A stretch of DNA of 64,000 nucleotides from Nannocystis sp. (GCA_016712315.1 JADJRG010000022.1:124001-188000), one strand, 5' to 3'. Shown: positions 46,895 to 56,249, counted from the first letter of the stretch. A program made the numbers and translations. The notes: generated by a model from the sequence alone, not told the origin.

Positions 46895-47907
46895 GGGAGG
46901 TCCTCCAGCGCGCCCGTCACCCGCGCGAAGCGCTCCTCGAGGCTGCGGCGCCCCATCTCGAGGCGCACCAGCGGCAGCCCGCGGCCCGCGCTCACCCGCC
47001 CCAGCGCCAGCCGCACCGCCTCCGCGACGTGTCCTTTGGAGCAGCGGATCCTCGCCTCCGCGATCCCGCCGCGCTCGCTCAGCGCCACCGCCCGCGCCGC
47101 CTCCGCCTCTACCCCCTCCACCGTCGCCAGCGCCTCCTCCACCACGGACCGCGCCAGCCCCACGCCCCCCTCCCACTCCGCCCACACCTCTTGCGCCGAG
47201 GTCGCCTGGCTCAGCGCCTCATCGGCCACGATCTTGCCCCGCGCCAAGATCACCACGCGGTCGCACAGCGCCTCCACCTCCGCCAAGATATGCGACGAAA
47301 AGATCAACGTCTGCGCCCCCCCCAGCCCCTTCAGCACGCCGCGCACGTCCAGCACTTGGTTCGGGTCCAGCCCCACCGTCGGCTCATCGAGCACCAGCAG
47401 CGGCGGCGCCGCCAGCAGCGCGTCCGCGATGCCGACCCGCTGGCGGTACCCGCGGCTGAGCTGGTGGATCGGCGTCTCCAGCATCGACCGCAGCCCCGTC
47501 AGCTCGCACACCCGCGCCAGCTCCCCCTCACGCGCAGGCGCCGGCACCCCCTTGATCTTCGCGCGGAACCACAAGTGCTCGCGCACCCGCAGCTCGGCGT
47601 ACAGCGGCACCTGCTCCGGCAAGTAGCCGATCTGCTGGCGCGCCTGCAGCGAGCGCGTCGCCACGTCGATCCCCGCCACCCGCACCTGCGTCTCGCCTCG
47701 CGGCCGCTCTGGCCGCGCCTGGATCGCCAAGAAGCCGCAAAACAGGCGCATCAGCGTCGACTTACCCGCCCCGTTCGGCCCCAGCAGCCCCACCCGCTCC
47801 CCCGGCCGCACCGCGAACGACACATCATCCAGCGCCCACGCGGCCGCGCCGCGGTAGCGATGCGACAGCGCCGTGATCTCGAGCGAAGCGGGCGGACGCG
47901 GGTTCAT
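46891..47907 (-). CDS. ABC transporter ATP-binding protein (GldA-like)
   Basis: 338 residues. Complete ABC ATPase: Walker A GPNGAGKS, Q-loop region IGYLPEQVPLY, signature LSRGYRQRVG (LSxGxxQR type), Walker B PLLVLDEPT, and H-loop SSH. A C-terminal regulatory region (about 235-338) follows, as in ABC-2 exporters. The ATG overlaps the upstream lipoprotein's stop (ATGA, 47904-47907) and its own stop overlaps the permease start, so the three are tightly coupled. It powers the GldF-GldG transporter. Confidence 0.9.
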   Translation of the reverse strand: MNPRPPASLEITALSHRYRGAAAWALDDVSFAVRPGERVGLLGPNGAGKSTLMRLFCGFLAIQARPERPRGETQVRVAGIDVATRSLQARQQIGYLPEQVPLYAELRVREHLWFRAKIKGVPAPAREGELARVCELTGLRSMLETPIHQLSRGYRQRVGIADALLAAPPLLVLDEPTVGLDPNQVLDVRGVLKGLGGAQTLIFSSHILAEVEALCDRVVILARGKIVADEALSQATSAQEVWAEWEGGVGLARSVVEEALATVEGVEAEAARAVALSERGGIAEARIRCSKGHVAEAVRLALGRVSAGRGLPLVRLEMGRRSLEERFARVTGALEDLP

Positions 47908-48923
47908 GGCGAAGGAGCGGCGGCCCCGTCGTCGGGCCTCGCGAGCGACGGCGTAGCATCCTCGGCGGCCCCGGGGCCACCCCCGGCCGCACTCTCCGGG
48001 ATCATCAGCTCCGGCGGCGGACCCGGGCGCGTATCAAGCGGGTCGCGCGCGATCTCAGCCAACGCCCACGTGATCACCTCCTTCACCCCCGCGTCGCCCT
48101 CGCTCGCCTGCCGCTCCGCCAGCACCTCCTGATACCCCGCCAGCCGCTGGATCCCCATCGTCTCGACGATCACCGCCCGCACCTTGGGATCCGTCTCGTA
48201 CTTCAGCGCGTACACCAGCGCGATCGCCGTGCCGTTGTCCGCCGCCGGCGTCAGCGCCGCTGCGCACGCGCTGCGCTCCTCTGGCCCCTTCACAAAGCCC
48301 TCCTCGCCGCGCAGCGTCAGCCCGTCGATCAACCCCTTACGCCGGATCTCGTACGCGATATAGGCCGCCGAAGCCCCCTCACGATCCCCCGCCTTCACCA
48401 GCAGCTCGCCGAGCAGCAGCCACGCCGCCAGGTCATCCGCGTCGTCCTCCACCACCCGGCGCTGCAAGCCTGCCGCCTCGGCGAATTGTCCGTCCGCCCC
48501 CAACGCCAGCGCCAACACCCGCACCGGCTCGATCTCCCCCGGCAGCAGCGCCCCCGCCTGCCGATAGAACGCGATCGCCGCCCGGCTGTCGCCGTTCGTC
48601 TGATACAGCGAGCCCAACAACAAGCTCGCGTTCGCCCGCAGCGGCGCCGCCTTCGCCGACTCCGCGATCTCCCGCAGCTGCGGCCCCAGCTCGCTCAGCG
48701 CGCCACGCATCCCCATCGCGTCCGCCGGATCAATCGCCGAGATCCGCTCCTTCGCCGCCTGATAGCGGCCCGCGAGCGCGTCATCGTCGATCGCCGGCGC
48801 CTCGCTCTTCACCGCGACCTTCGGCGGCGGCGCCTGGATCGGCCCCGGACCGCACCCGAAGGCCCCGCTCATCGCCGTCAGCACTACCAGGCCGCGAAAC
48901 GCGCGAAATCGACCCGCCCCCAT
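47904..48923 (-). CDS. TPR-containing lipoprotein heading the Gld-like operon
   Basis: 339 residues from the ATG at 48923, which gives the lipobox GAFGC (Cys about 24). A GTG five codons upstream is also possible. The mature part holds at least two or three TPR helices (LLLGSLYQTNGDSRAAIAFY, AAWLLLGELLVKAGDREGAS) and a HEAT-like segment, ending in a Pro/Ala/Gly-rich tail. TPR lipoproteins often dock partner proteins. By its ATGA overlap with the ATPase it belongs to the transporter operon. Confidence 0.7.
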   Translation of the reverse strand: MGAGRFRAFRGLVVLTAMSGAFGCGPGPIQAPPPKVAVKSEAPAIDDDALAGRYQAAKERISAIDPADAMGMRGALSELGPQLREIAESAKAAPLRANASLLLGSLYQTNGDSRAAIAFYRQAGALLPGEIEPVRVLALALGADGQFAEAAGLQRRVVEDDADDLAAWLLLGELLVKAGDREGASAAYIAYEIRRKGLIDGLTLRGEEGFVKGPEERSACAAALTPAADNGTAIALVYALKYETDPKVRAVIVETMGIQRLAGYQEVLAERQASEGDAGVKEVITWALAEIARDPLDTRPGPPPELMIPESAAGGGPGAAEDATPSLARPDDGAAAPSP

Positions 48924-49062
48924 GATTGCGCTCTGCACCCGCCCACGGTGCCATTTTTTTCCCTTTTTTGCGCCAGCCATACCGCGCCCGCCCGCGCTGT
49001 GATCTCCCGGGCGGACGACGAGGCCCCATTGCGTGCGGCAGCCCTCGCCGCCCCGCCCCCGC

Positions 49063-50577
49063 TCAACCCAGCCGGCGCCGCGGCATCCGCGGGTGCTCCG
49101 CGGCGGCCACCATCGCCGCGCCGGCGAGCGCCGTCAGGTCGAGCGCCAGGGCCCCCGGATGCGCCGCCACCGCCAACTCCCCCGCGACCCCGTGCACGTG
49201 CACCCCAGCGAGCGCCGCCGCCCAGGGGCTCAGCCCTCGCGCCATCAACGCCGCGATGAAGCCGCTCAGGCAGTCCCCGCTGCCCGCGGTCGCCAACCCC
49301 GGCCCGCCGCTCACCGCGATCGCCAGCCGCTCGCCCTCCGCGATCAACGTGCCCTCCCCCTTCAACACGACCACCGCCTCGATCGCCGCGCTTAAGCGCG
49401 TCACCGCTCGCCGCCGCGCCCCCTGCACCGAGCCCGAAGAGGCCCCTGCGTGCCCCAGGCGGCGCAGCAGCCCCGCCGCCTCCCCAGGGTGCGGCGTCAG
49501 CACCCGCGGCCCGCCGGGCCGCAGCTCCAGCGGGATCGCCAGCAGCGCCGAGGCGTCCCACAGCGCCGGCCGCGGATCCTCCGCCCACAGCGCCGCCAGC
49601 CCCGCCCGATCCTGCTCACGCGTCAGACCTGGCCCGACGACCAGCACGTCCGCGCCCACAATAACCTGGCCTTCCGACCATGTCTGAAGCATCAGCTCTG
49701 GCCGATGCGCGATCATCGCCGCCGCGCCCGCGACCTCGCGCGCCCCCAGCGTCACCAGCCCGGCCCCGCAGCGCAGCGCCGCCGTCGCCGCCAGCACCGC
49801 CGCGCCAGGGGTCTCAGGCGACCCCGCGATCACCCCCACGTGCCCGCGTTCGCCCTTATGCGCCCCCGGACGCAGCGCCTCCAGCCACCCCCGCACCAGC
49901 CCCGGATCCACCAGGATCGCCGCCCCTGCCCCGCCATCCGCCGGATCCTCCCGCAGCCCGATCGCCGCGATCACCACCTCCCCGGCGCGCTCGCGCCCTG
50001 GCGTGATGTGCAGCCCCGGCTTGCTCGCCTGCATCGTCACCGTCAGCGCCGCCCTCACCGCCTCCCCCGCGATCTCGCCGCTGTCCGCGTCCACCCCGGT
50101 CGGCAGATCGATCGCCACCACCGGACCAACATGGCCCAAAAGCCAGCTCACGCCCGCCGCGATCGCCCCGCGCGGCGCCCCCGCGCTGCCCGTCCCCAGC
50201 AGCGCGTCGACCGCGACCACCTCCGGATCACGGATCGGCTCTGGCAGCCCCACGCCCACCGCCACACCTACCGCCTCTGCCATCCGGATCTGCGCCTGGG
50301 CGACCCCACCGCGCCGCTCACCCACCAACCACGCCTCGACCTTCACCCCCCACCCATGGAGCTGCCGCGCCATCGCCAGCCCGTCGCCCCCGTTGTTCCC
50401 TGGCCCGCACAGGGCCACCACCCGGCGCCCTGGCCACCGCGCCACCACCTCATGCGCCACCGCCAGGGCCGCGCGCTCCATCAGCAGCGCCGACTCGATC
50501 CCCAACACCTCGATCGTGAATCGATCCCCACGCGCGCTCGCGGCCGCGCTCACGAGGCGCGCGATGGGCTCGCTCAC
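49063..50577 (-). CDS. nnr: bifunctional NAD(P)HX epimerase/dehydratase
   Basis: 504 residues from a GTG at 50577 overlapping the glmM stop (GTGA). The N-terminal YjeF epimerase domain (about 1-215) has GPGNNGGDGLAMAR and DALLGTGSAG. The C-terminal ADP-dependent dehydratase domain (about 225-500) has KGERGHVGVIAGS, TPHPGEAA and GSGDCLSGFIAALMARG, a mild variant of the usual GTGD nucleotide motif. Together they repair hydrated NADH/NADPH. Last gene of the folP-cdaA-ybbR-glmM cluster. Confidence 0.92.
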   Translation of the reverse strand: MSEPIARLVSAAASARGDRFTIEVLGIESALLMERAALAVAHEVVARWPGRRVVALCGPGNNGGDGLAMARQLHGWGVKVEAWLVGERRGGVAQAQIRMAEAVGVAVGVGLPEPIRDPEVVAVDALLGTGSAGAPRGAIAAGVSWLLGHVGPVVAIDLPTGVDADSGEIAGEAVRAALTVTMQASKPGLHITPGRERAGEVVIAAIGLREDPADGGAGAAILVDPGLVRGWLEALRPGAHKGERGHVGVIAGSPETPGAAVLAATAALRCGAGLVTLGAREVAGAAAMIAHRPELMLQTWSEGQVIVGADVLVVGPGLTREQDRAGLAALWAEDPRPALWDASALLAIPLELRPGGPRVLTPHPGEAAGLLRRLGHAGASSGSVQGARRRAVTRLSAAIEAVVVLKGEGTLIAEGERLAIAVSGGPGLATAGSGDCLSGFIAALMARGLSPWAAALAGVHVHGVAGELAVAAHPGALALDLTALAGAAMVAAAEHPRMPRRRLG

Positions 50578-51929
50578 CGCGCCCCCAGCAGCGCATCGAC
50601 CGTCTCGCCGATCCGCCCCGCGAACGCCTCCAGCAGCCCCAGATCTGGGCCCTCCAGCATCACCCGCAGCTTCGACTCCGTACCCGAATAACGGACCACC
50701 ACGCGGCCGTCGTCGCCGAGCTCGCGCTCGATCCCCTCGACCACCCGCGCCAGCCCTGGGATCTGCTCCAGCGGCACCTTCTCCGCCACCGGGATCGCCC
50801 GGGCCACCTGCGGGTAGCGGATCATCGACGCCGCCAGCTCGGGCAGCGATCGCCCGCTGCGCAGCATCAACGACAGCACCTGCAGCGCCGCCAGCACCCC
50901 GTCGCCGGTCGTCCCGTGGTCCAGGAAGATCACGTGCCCCGACTGCTCGCCGCCCAAGTTGTACGCGCCGGCCACCATCGCCTCGACCACGTAGCGATCG
51001 CCCACCGGCGCCCGCACCAGCCTGATCCCGGCCGCCGCCAAGCAGCGCCCCAGCCCCATGTTCGACATGATCGTCGCCACCACCCCGCCGCCGCGCAGCG
51101 CCCCGCGCGCGTGCAGATCTAAGGCGCAGATCGCCAAGATCGCGTCGCCATCGATCAGCGCCCCGTGATGGTCGCAGAACACGACCCGGTCCGCGTCGCC
51201 GTCGAGCGCGATCCCCAGGTCCGCCCCGTGCTCGACCACCGCCGCGCGCATCGCCCGCGGATCCATCGCGCCGACGTGATCGTTGATGTTCGTACCATCG
51301 GGGTGCGCGCCGATCGTGATCACCGAGGCCCCCAGCTCCGTGAGCACCGCCGGCGCGACCTTGTAGGCCGCCCCGTGCGCGCAATCGACCACGATCTTCA
51401 GCCCGTCCAACGCCAGCTCGCTCGGGAACGAGTGCTTCAAGTGGGTGATGTAGCGGCCCGTCGCGTCGTCGATCCGCATCGCTTTGCCGATCTCGCGGCC
51501 ACGCGCGACTCGCCCGTCCAACGCGCCGGGCGCCATCAACCCCTCGAGCTCGGCCTCCACCTCATCGGGCAGCTTGAAGCCGTCGTGCGCGAAGATCTTG
51601 ATGCCGTTGTCCTCGAACGGGTTGTGGCTCGCCGAGATCACCACCCCCGCGTCTGCGCGCATCGATCGAGTGATGTACGCGATCCCCGGCGTCGGCAGCG
51701 GCCCCACCAGCATCACCTCCGCCCCCATCGCGCACACCCCCGCCGCCAGCGCGGTCTCGAACATATACCCGCTCAGCCGCGTATCCTTGCCGATCACCAC
51801 CCGCCCGTGCCGCCCGAAGTGGGCCGCGACCGCCATCCCGAGGCGCATCGCCACGTCGGGCGTCATCGGGTGCACGTTCGCGGGGCCGCGGATCCCGTCC
51901 GTCCCAAACAGTCGCCGCTCGCTCGCCAT
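50574..51929 (-). CDS. glmM: phosphoglucosamine mutase
   Basis: 451 residues, the standard length. Motifs: FGTDGIRG at the N-terminus, active-site ISASHNP with phosphoserine S101, metal loop DGDADR (about 243-248), GGEQSGH sugar loop and the phosphate-binding RYSGTE near the C-terminus. It converts glucosamine-6-phosphate to glucosamine-1-phosphate for UDP-GlcNAc synthesis. The GlmM-YbbR-diadenylate cyclase arrangement is the conserved cdaA-cdaR-glmM module of other bacteria. Confidence 0.96.
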   Translation of the reverse strand: MASERRLFGTDGIRGPANVHPMTPDVAMRLGMAVAAHFGRHGRVVIGKDTRLSGYMFETALAAGVCAMGAEVMLVGPLPTPGIAYITRSMRADAGVVISASHNPFEDNGIKIFAHDGFKLPDEVEAELEGLMAPGALDGRVARGREIGKAMRIDDATGRYITHLKHSFPSELALDGLKIVVDCAHGAAYKVAPAVLTELGASVITIGAHPDGTNINDHVGAMDPRAMRAAVVEHGADLGIALDGDADRVVFCDHHGALIDGDAILAICALDLHARGALRGGGVVATIMSNMGLGRCLAAAGIRLVRAPVGDRYVVEAMVAGAYNLGGEQSGHVIFLDHGTTGDGVLAALQVLSLMLRSGRSLPELAASMIRYPQVARAIPVAEKVPLEQIPGLARVVEGIERELGDDGRVVVRYSGTESKLRVMLEGPDLGLLEAFAGRIGETVDALLGAR

Positions 51930-51971
51930 CGATCCCTTGTACCTGCTCTGCCCGGGGCTCGCCAGCCGCGC

Positions 51972-52943
51972 TCACTGCGGCAACGGTCGGACGATGAAGC
52001 GACGGCTCGCGGGCTCCACCGCGAGGCGAGCGCGCACCTCCGCGGGCACCTGATCGGTCATCTTGAAGTCGACGACCACCGCGGTCGCCGGGGGCCGCAG
52101 CTCTGGCGCCGCCTCCATCCGCACCTCCGCGACGATCAAGCTCGCCGTCTCCTCGAAGCGCCGCAGATCCGGGAGCGGCCCGCGCACGACCACCGGATAC
52201 GTCGAAGGGATCCCGGCGAAGCGCTCGCTGTCCACCGGCAGGGGCACGTCGATCCGCCGCTCGCCATACTTCGGCCGGATCATCAGCCTGATATCCACCT
52301 GCGGCCGCTCGCCCGCCGGCACCCCGACGAACGCCACCCCTTCGCGCGGCAGCAGCACGCTCTTCGTCACCTCGACGCTCTCGCTCACCCCTGTGCGCTC
52401 GATCGTCTCCGTGCGCAGCGATGAGATCTCTTGCAGCGCGGTGCGCCCGCCTCGCACGCGGATCCGCGGCGGCCGCACCAACGTGCTCACCTGCTCGTAG
52501 TCGGCGTGCACCTCGATCTGCACCTCAGGCTTCACCGGGAAGTCGCGCTCGATCACCGGATCGAAGCGCAGATCGACCCGGTCGTACACGATATTGCGGA
52601 AGAGCACCCCCTGCGGCATGACGATGCTGGACGGCTCGATCTCGAGCGGCCCCGGCGACGCCGACCGGAGGTCCAAGTTCACCACTCCGAAGTCCTTCGC
52701 GCTCAGCCGGTTGATCCGCGCCCAAGGCCCGTGCAGCTCGACCGCCACCGCGTCGGGGAGATCCGTGAGCAGCACCCGATCTGGATCGGGCGTCACCCGC
52801 AGCGGCACATTAAACGCCCGCGTCACGTCATCGCGGCTGACGATAAAGAAGATCGACGCCAGCACCAGCGCGGTCGCCTTCGCCCCCCAGTTGTCAAAGA
52901 TCGCCCCGGCGCACCACCGCGCGGCTGAGAACTTCGCCTTCAT
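51972..52943 (-). CDS. YbbR-like protein (CdaR)
   Basis: 323 residues. One N-terminal membrane helix (about 20-38; NWGAKATALVLASIFFIVS is typical of YbbR), then about three YbbR beta-rich repeats in the periplasm (for example RIDVPLPV, AVAVELHGPWARINRL). Known partner of CdaA, whose activity it modulates. Its start overlaps the cyclase stop by four bases (52940-52943). Confidence 0.87.
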   Translation of the reverse strand: MKAKFSAARWCAGAIFDNWGAKATALVLASIFFIVSRDDVTRAFNVPLRVTPDPDRVLLTDLPDAVAVELHGPWARINRLSAKDFGVVNLDLRSASPGPLEIEPSSIVMPQGVLFRNIVYDRVDLRFDPVIERDFPVKPEVQIEVHADYEQVSTLVRPPRIRVRGGRTALQEISSLRTETIERTGVSESVEVTKSVLLPREGVAFVGVPAGERPQVDIRLMIRPKYGERRIDVPLPVDSERFAGIPSTYPVVVRGPLPDLRRFEETASLIVAEVRMEAAPELRPPATAVVVDFKMTDQVPAEVRARLAVEPASRRFIVRPLPQ

Positions 52944-53830
52944 TCTCGCCCCTCCGCGGCGCCCTGCGCCGGCTCACGGCTCTCGACGATCGAGCGGCTC
53001 GCCTCGCCGTGGAGCCGCCCGATCCGCGTCTCTCCGGCCTGACTCACCTCGATCGGCCCGGGCGCTGGCGCCTCGAACCACCCGGTGATCCGCGCCTCGA
53101 CCTCACCGACGCTCAGCGGCGGCGACACCTCACCGCGGAAGATCGCCCGCATCTCGCCGCGCTCCTCGCTGACCACCAGCACCAGCGCGTCTGTCTCTTC
53201 GCTCATGCCGATCGCCCCGCGGTGGCGGGTGCCGAAGCGCGGATCCAGCTCTTCATGCTGGCTGAGCGGGCAGATGACCCCGGCTCGCGTGAGCCGCAGC
53301 TCCTGGATCAGCACCGCCCCGTCGTGCGCGAGGTTGATCGGGTGCGGCACCATCAACGCGACCAGCGTGTCCGCCTGCAGCGACGCGTCGATCTCACGAC
53401 CCCGGTTGCTCGCGACCTCGAGCACAGCGATCTCCCCCTCGATGATGATCAGCGCCCCGATCCGCGCGCGCTGGAGCCGCTCCATCGCCACCACGATCTC
53501 CGAGACCGCCGAGCGCGCGGCCTTACGGCGCCCCTGCGGCAGCAGCTCCTGACCGATCCGCATGAGCACCCGCCGGATCTCCTGGTGGAACACCACCACC
53601 ACGATGATGATCGCGTACTCGATCAGGTACTTCAGCAGCGCCGCCACCGCGACCAGGTCCAGCGCCCTCGCGATCGCGGCGACCGCCCCAAAGAACCCCG
53701 CCGCCAGCAGCAGCGGCACCGCCCTGGTCCCACGGAGCGCCCGCAGCACCGCGTAGAAGGCCGCGTAGAGCAGCCCGAAGTCGAGCGCGTCACGCCACGT
53801 GAGCGCCGCGAGGAATTCAGCCGGTGACAT
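52940..53830 (-). CDS. cdaA: diadenylate cyclase (CdaA/DacA type)
   Basis: 296 residues. Three N-terminal membrane helices (about 12-82), a short coiled segment and a DAC domain with the two diagnostic motifs DGA (170-172, in HDGAVLI) and RHR (202-204, in TRHRGAIGMSEE). It makes c-di-AMP from two ATP. A C-terminal tail of ~55 Glu/Arg/Ala-rich residues extends beyond the usual domain. Overlaps folP upstream by 14 bases and ybbR downstream by 4. Confidence 0.95.
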   Translation of the reverse strand: MSPAEFLAALTWRDALDFGLLYAAFYAVLRALRGTRAVPLLLAAGFFGAVAAIARALDLVAVAALLKYLIEYAIIIVVVVFHQEIRRVLMRIGQELLPQGRRKAARSAVSEIVVAMERLQRARIGALIIIEGEIAVLEVASNRGREIDASLQADTLVALMVPHPINLAHDGAVLIQELRLTRAGVICPLSQHEELDPRFGTRHRGAIGMSEETDALVLVVSEERGEMRAIFRGEVSPPLSVGEVEARITGWFEAPAPGPIEVSQAGETRIGRLHGEASRSIVESREPAQGAAEGRE

Positions 53831-54788
53831 CGATCCCCCTGCGCGCCTGCCGATAGGCCGCGCGGATCGATCCAGCCACCTGCAGCGCCGCCACCGTCGC
53901 GGCGACGTCGTGCACGCGCAGCAGCCGCGCGCCGTGCTCCACCGCCACCAGCGCCGCGACCACGCTCGCCGCCTCCCGCTCGCCCACCGGGAGCCGCGTG
54001 AGCGCCCCCAGGAACGACTTACGGCTCGCCCCGATCATCACCTCGCAGCCGGTCTCTCGCCGCAGATCGTCGCCAGCCGCCACCAACGCCGCTGACTGCG
54101 CCGGCGTCTTCCCGAAGCCGATCCCCGGATCGACGATGATGTGCCGCCTCGAGATCCCCCCCGAGATCGCTCGCTCCACCGCCGAAGCGAGCTCCGCCGC
54201 GACCTCAACGATCACGTCTTGAAAGGCGATCCCTTGCTGCATCGTCGCCGGCTCGCCGCGCATGTGGCCGATCACCAGCCCGGCCCCGCTCGCCGCCACG
54301 ACCTCGATCATCGCCGGATCGGCCAGCCCGCTGACATCATTGACGATCATCGCGCCCGCCGCGACCGCCGCCGCCGCGACCGCCGCGCGTCGGGTATCGA
54401 CGCTGATCGCCGCGCCAGTCGCCATCGCCGCGAGGCGAGCGATCACTGGCACCACCCGCTGCGCCTCCAATTCGGGGCTCACGGGCGCCGCCCCTGGCCG
54501 CGTCGACTCGCCGCCGAGATCCAAGATCACCGCGCCCTCCCCGCGCAGCGTCGCGCAGCGGCGAAGCGCCATCGCCACGTTCGCCGACGAGGCCCCTTCC
54601 GGCACGAGGTGCCCCCCATCAAAGAACGAATCCGGGGTCAGGTTGACGATCGCCATCACCTGCGGCGACTCGAGATCGACGGCTCCCCCCGCGTGCAACC
54701 AGAGACAACGATCATCCACGCGGCCCACTCCCAGCTTCTTACCTCGCCCGGGGGCCTGAAGCGACGGCCCACCGCGCGCGACCAACAT
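53817..54788 (-). CDS. folP: dihydropteroate synthase
   Basis: 323 residues from the ATG at 54788. TIM-barrel signatures: MAIVNLTPDSFFDGG (family MGxxNxTPDSFxDGG), DLGGESTRPGA, VNDVSGLADP, GHMRG, DPGIGFGKT and GASRKSF, covering pterin and pABA-phosphate sites. It joins pABA to dihydropterin pyrophosphate. The ~40 residues before the first motif are a little longer than usual. It heads the cdaA operon (14-base overlap). Confidence 0.94.
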   Translation of the reverse strand: MLVARGGPSLQAPGRGKKLGVGRVDDRCLWLHAGGAVDLESPQVMAIVNLTPDSFFDGGHLVPEGASSANVAMALRRCATLRGEGAVILDLGGESTRPGAAPVSPELEAQRVVPVIARLAAMATGAAISVDTRRAAVAAAAVAAGAMIVNDVSGLADPAMIEVVAASGAGLVIGHMRGEPATMQQGIAFQDVIVEVAAELASAVERAISGGISRRHIIVDPGIGFGKTPAQSAALVAAGDDLRRETGCEVMIGASRKSFLGALTRLPVGEREAASVVAALVAVEHGARLLRVHDVAATVAALQVAGSIRAAYRQARRGIDVTG

Positions 54789-54801
54789 CACCAAGCGCCG
54801 G

Positions 54802-56166
54802 CTAGGCCTCGGAGCGCTCCTCGCCACGCCCCGCGAAGTTCTTCGCCTCGATGCCGTAGCGGCGCAGCAGCTTGTGCAGGTACTTACGGTCCATATCGGC
54901 CTCACGCGCCGCCCTTGAGATGTTGCCTTCGGATCGTTGCAGCAGCCACGCCAAGTACGCTTCCTCGAAGATCTCGACGGCGCGCTCCTTCTGCTCGCGG
55001 AAGGTCAACGTCGGATCAAACGAGACCGCGGCCTCGCGGCTCGCCCCCCCGTTCACCGGCGTGATCAGATCGATCCCCCCATTCGGCGACAGGTACGCCG
55101 AGCGTTCGACCACATTGCGCAGCTCTCGCACGTTCCCGGGCCAGTCGTAGCCGACCAGACGCGCCATCGCCTCGCCATCGGGCGAGCGCCACATGCCCGG
55201 CGGCAGGCGCCGCGAGAACAGCTCGATCAGCAGCGGAATATCCTCGCGACGCTCGCGCAGCGGCGGCACCTTGTTCGCCACCACCGCCAGAATGAAGTAC
55301 AGATCGTCGCGGAAGGTCCCCTCGGAGACCATCGCCTGTAGGTCCGTCTGGGTCGCGGCGATCAGGCGAACATCGACCTCGACCTCATCGCTGCCGCCCA
55401 CCCGTCGGATCCGCCGGCTCTCGATCGCGCGCAGCACCTTCGCTTGCAGCTCCATCGGCATCTCCGCGACATCGTCCAGGAAGAGCGTCCCGAGGTTCGC
55501 CTGTTCAAACGCCCCTGGACGGGCCGGCTGTGCCCCTTGCTCGGCCCCGAAGAGCTCGACCTCCAGCGCCGCCGACGCCGTCCCACCGCAGTCGACGACC
55601 ACAAACGGCTGCTGACGCCGCGGCGAGGCGTCGTGGATCGCCCGCGCCAACAGATCTTTGCCGGTGCCCGTCTCTCCTTCCAGGAGCACGGTGACGTCTG
55701 CGCCTGCGACCCTCTCCAGCACGCCGAACACCTTGCGCATGGCCAAGCTGCGGCCCCGAACCGGCCCAAAGTGATCCGCGGTGCTCGGTAAGATCTCTGC
55801 CCGCGAGTCACGCGGCATGAACCGGATCTGCACCCGACCGATCGCAAGCACGTCACCTGGCCGGATGAAGGCGTCCGCGATTCGCGCCCCACCGATGAAG
55901 GTCCCGTTGGTCGAACCGAGATCCACGAAGCGATAGGCGTCGCCTTCGCGGCGGATCTCGGCGTGCGTGCGGCTCACCGAGTCATCCGGGATGACGATCG
56001 TCGACTGCCTAGACTTACCGAGGCGTACAAGGTCTTGAGTGATATCAAACTCACGCCCGCGTAGCTCCCCTGACAGGACCAAGAGGCGATAGCCGACGTG
56101 CCGAAGCGGGTCCTCCGCGTCGTGCACCACAGTCGAGTCGATGCTCATCTCGATGTCGCTGCTCAC
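54802..56166 (-). CDS. FHA-domain AAA+ enhancer-binding-type regulator lacking GAFTGA
   Basis: 454 residues from a GTG at 56166. N-terminal FHA domain (about 26-118; R48, SVSRTHAEIR 63-72, STNGTF 85-90) reads phosphothreonine. The AAA+ domain (about 135-375) has Walker A GETGTGKD (164-171) and Walker B TLFLDDVAEM. Where sigma-54 activators carry GAFTGA it has GAQPARP (211-217). A C-terminal Fis-type helix-turn-helix (RSEGNISRAAREADMDRKYL) binds DNA. Without GAFTGA it is unlikely to open sigma-54 complexes in the normal way and may work with another holoenzyme. Upstream of folP, 13 bases apart. Confidence 0.88.
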   Translation of the reverse strand: MSSDIEMSIDSTVVHDAEDPLRHVGYRLLVLSGELRGREFDITQDLVRLGKSRQSTIVIPDDSVSRTHAEIRREGDAYRFVDLGSTNGTFIGGARIADAFIRPGDVLAIGRVQIRFMPRDSRAEILPSTADHFGPVRGRSLAMRKVFGVLERVAGADVTVLLEGETGTGKDLLARAIHDASPRRQQPFVVVDCGGTASAALEVELFGAEQGAQPARPGAFEQANLGTLFLDDVAEMPMELQAKVLRAIESRRIRRVGGSDEVEVDVRLIAATQTDLQAMVSEGTFRDDLYFILAVVANKVPPLRERREDIPLLIELFSRRLPPGMWRSPDGEAMARLVGYDWPGNVRELRNVVERSAYLSPNGGIDLITPVNGGASREAAVSFDPTLTFREQKERAVEIFEEAYLAWLLQRSEGNISRAAREADMDRKYLHKLLRRYGIEAKNFAGRGEERSEA

Positions 56167-56172
56167 GCCCTC

Positions 56173-56178
56173 ACGCTA
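56173..56178 (-). promoter_or_regulatory. putative -10 element, leaderless
   Basis: TAGCGT on the minus strand; its first base is exactly 12 nt before the GTG at 56166. Third example of TAGCGT-N6-start in the window. A TTACGA lies 17 nt further upstream. Confidence 0.45.
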
Positions 56179-56249
56179 GCAGGATGCCGACCTATTCGTA
56201 AGCGGGCGAGATCACGATGCCGGCCCAGCGCGAAATTAATCCACCCACG

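Noticed and set aside
56161..56200. Sigma-54 promoter (GG-N10-GC) upstream of the FHA regulator
   Set aside because: The dinucleotides fit by spacing but flanking bases do not match the TGGCAC/TTGCW consensus, and a TAGCGT element explains the same region better.
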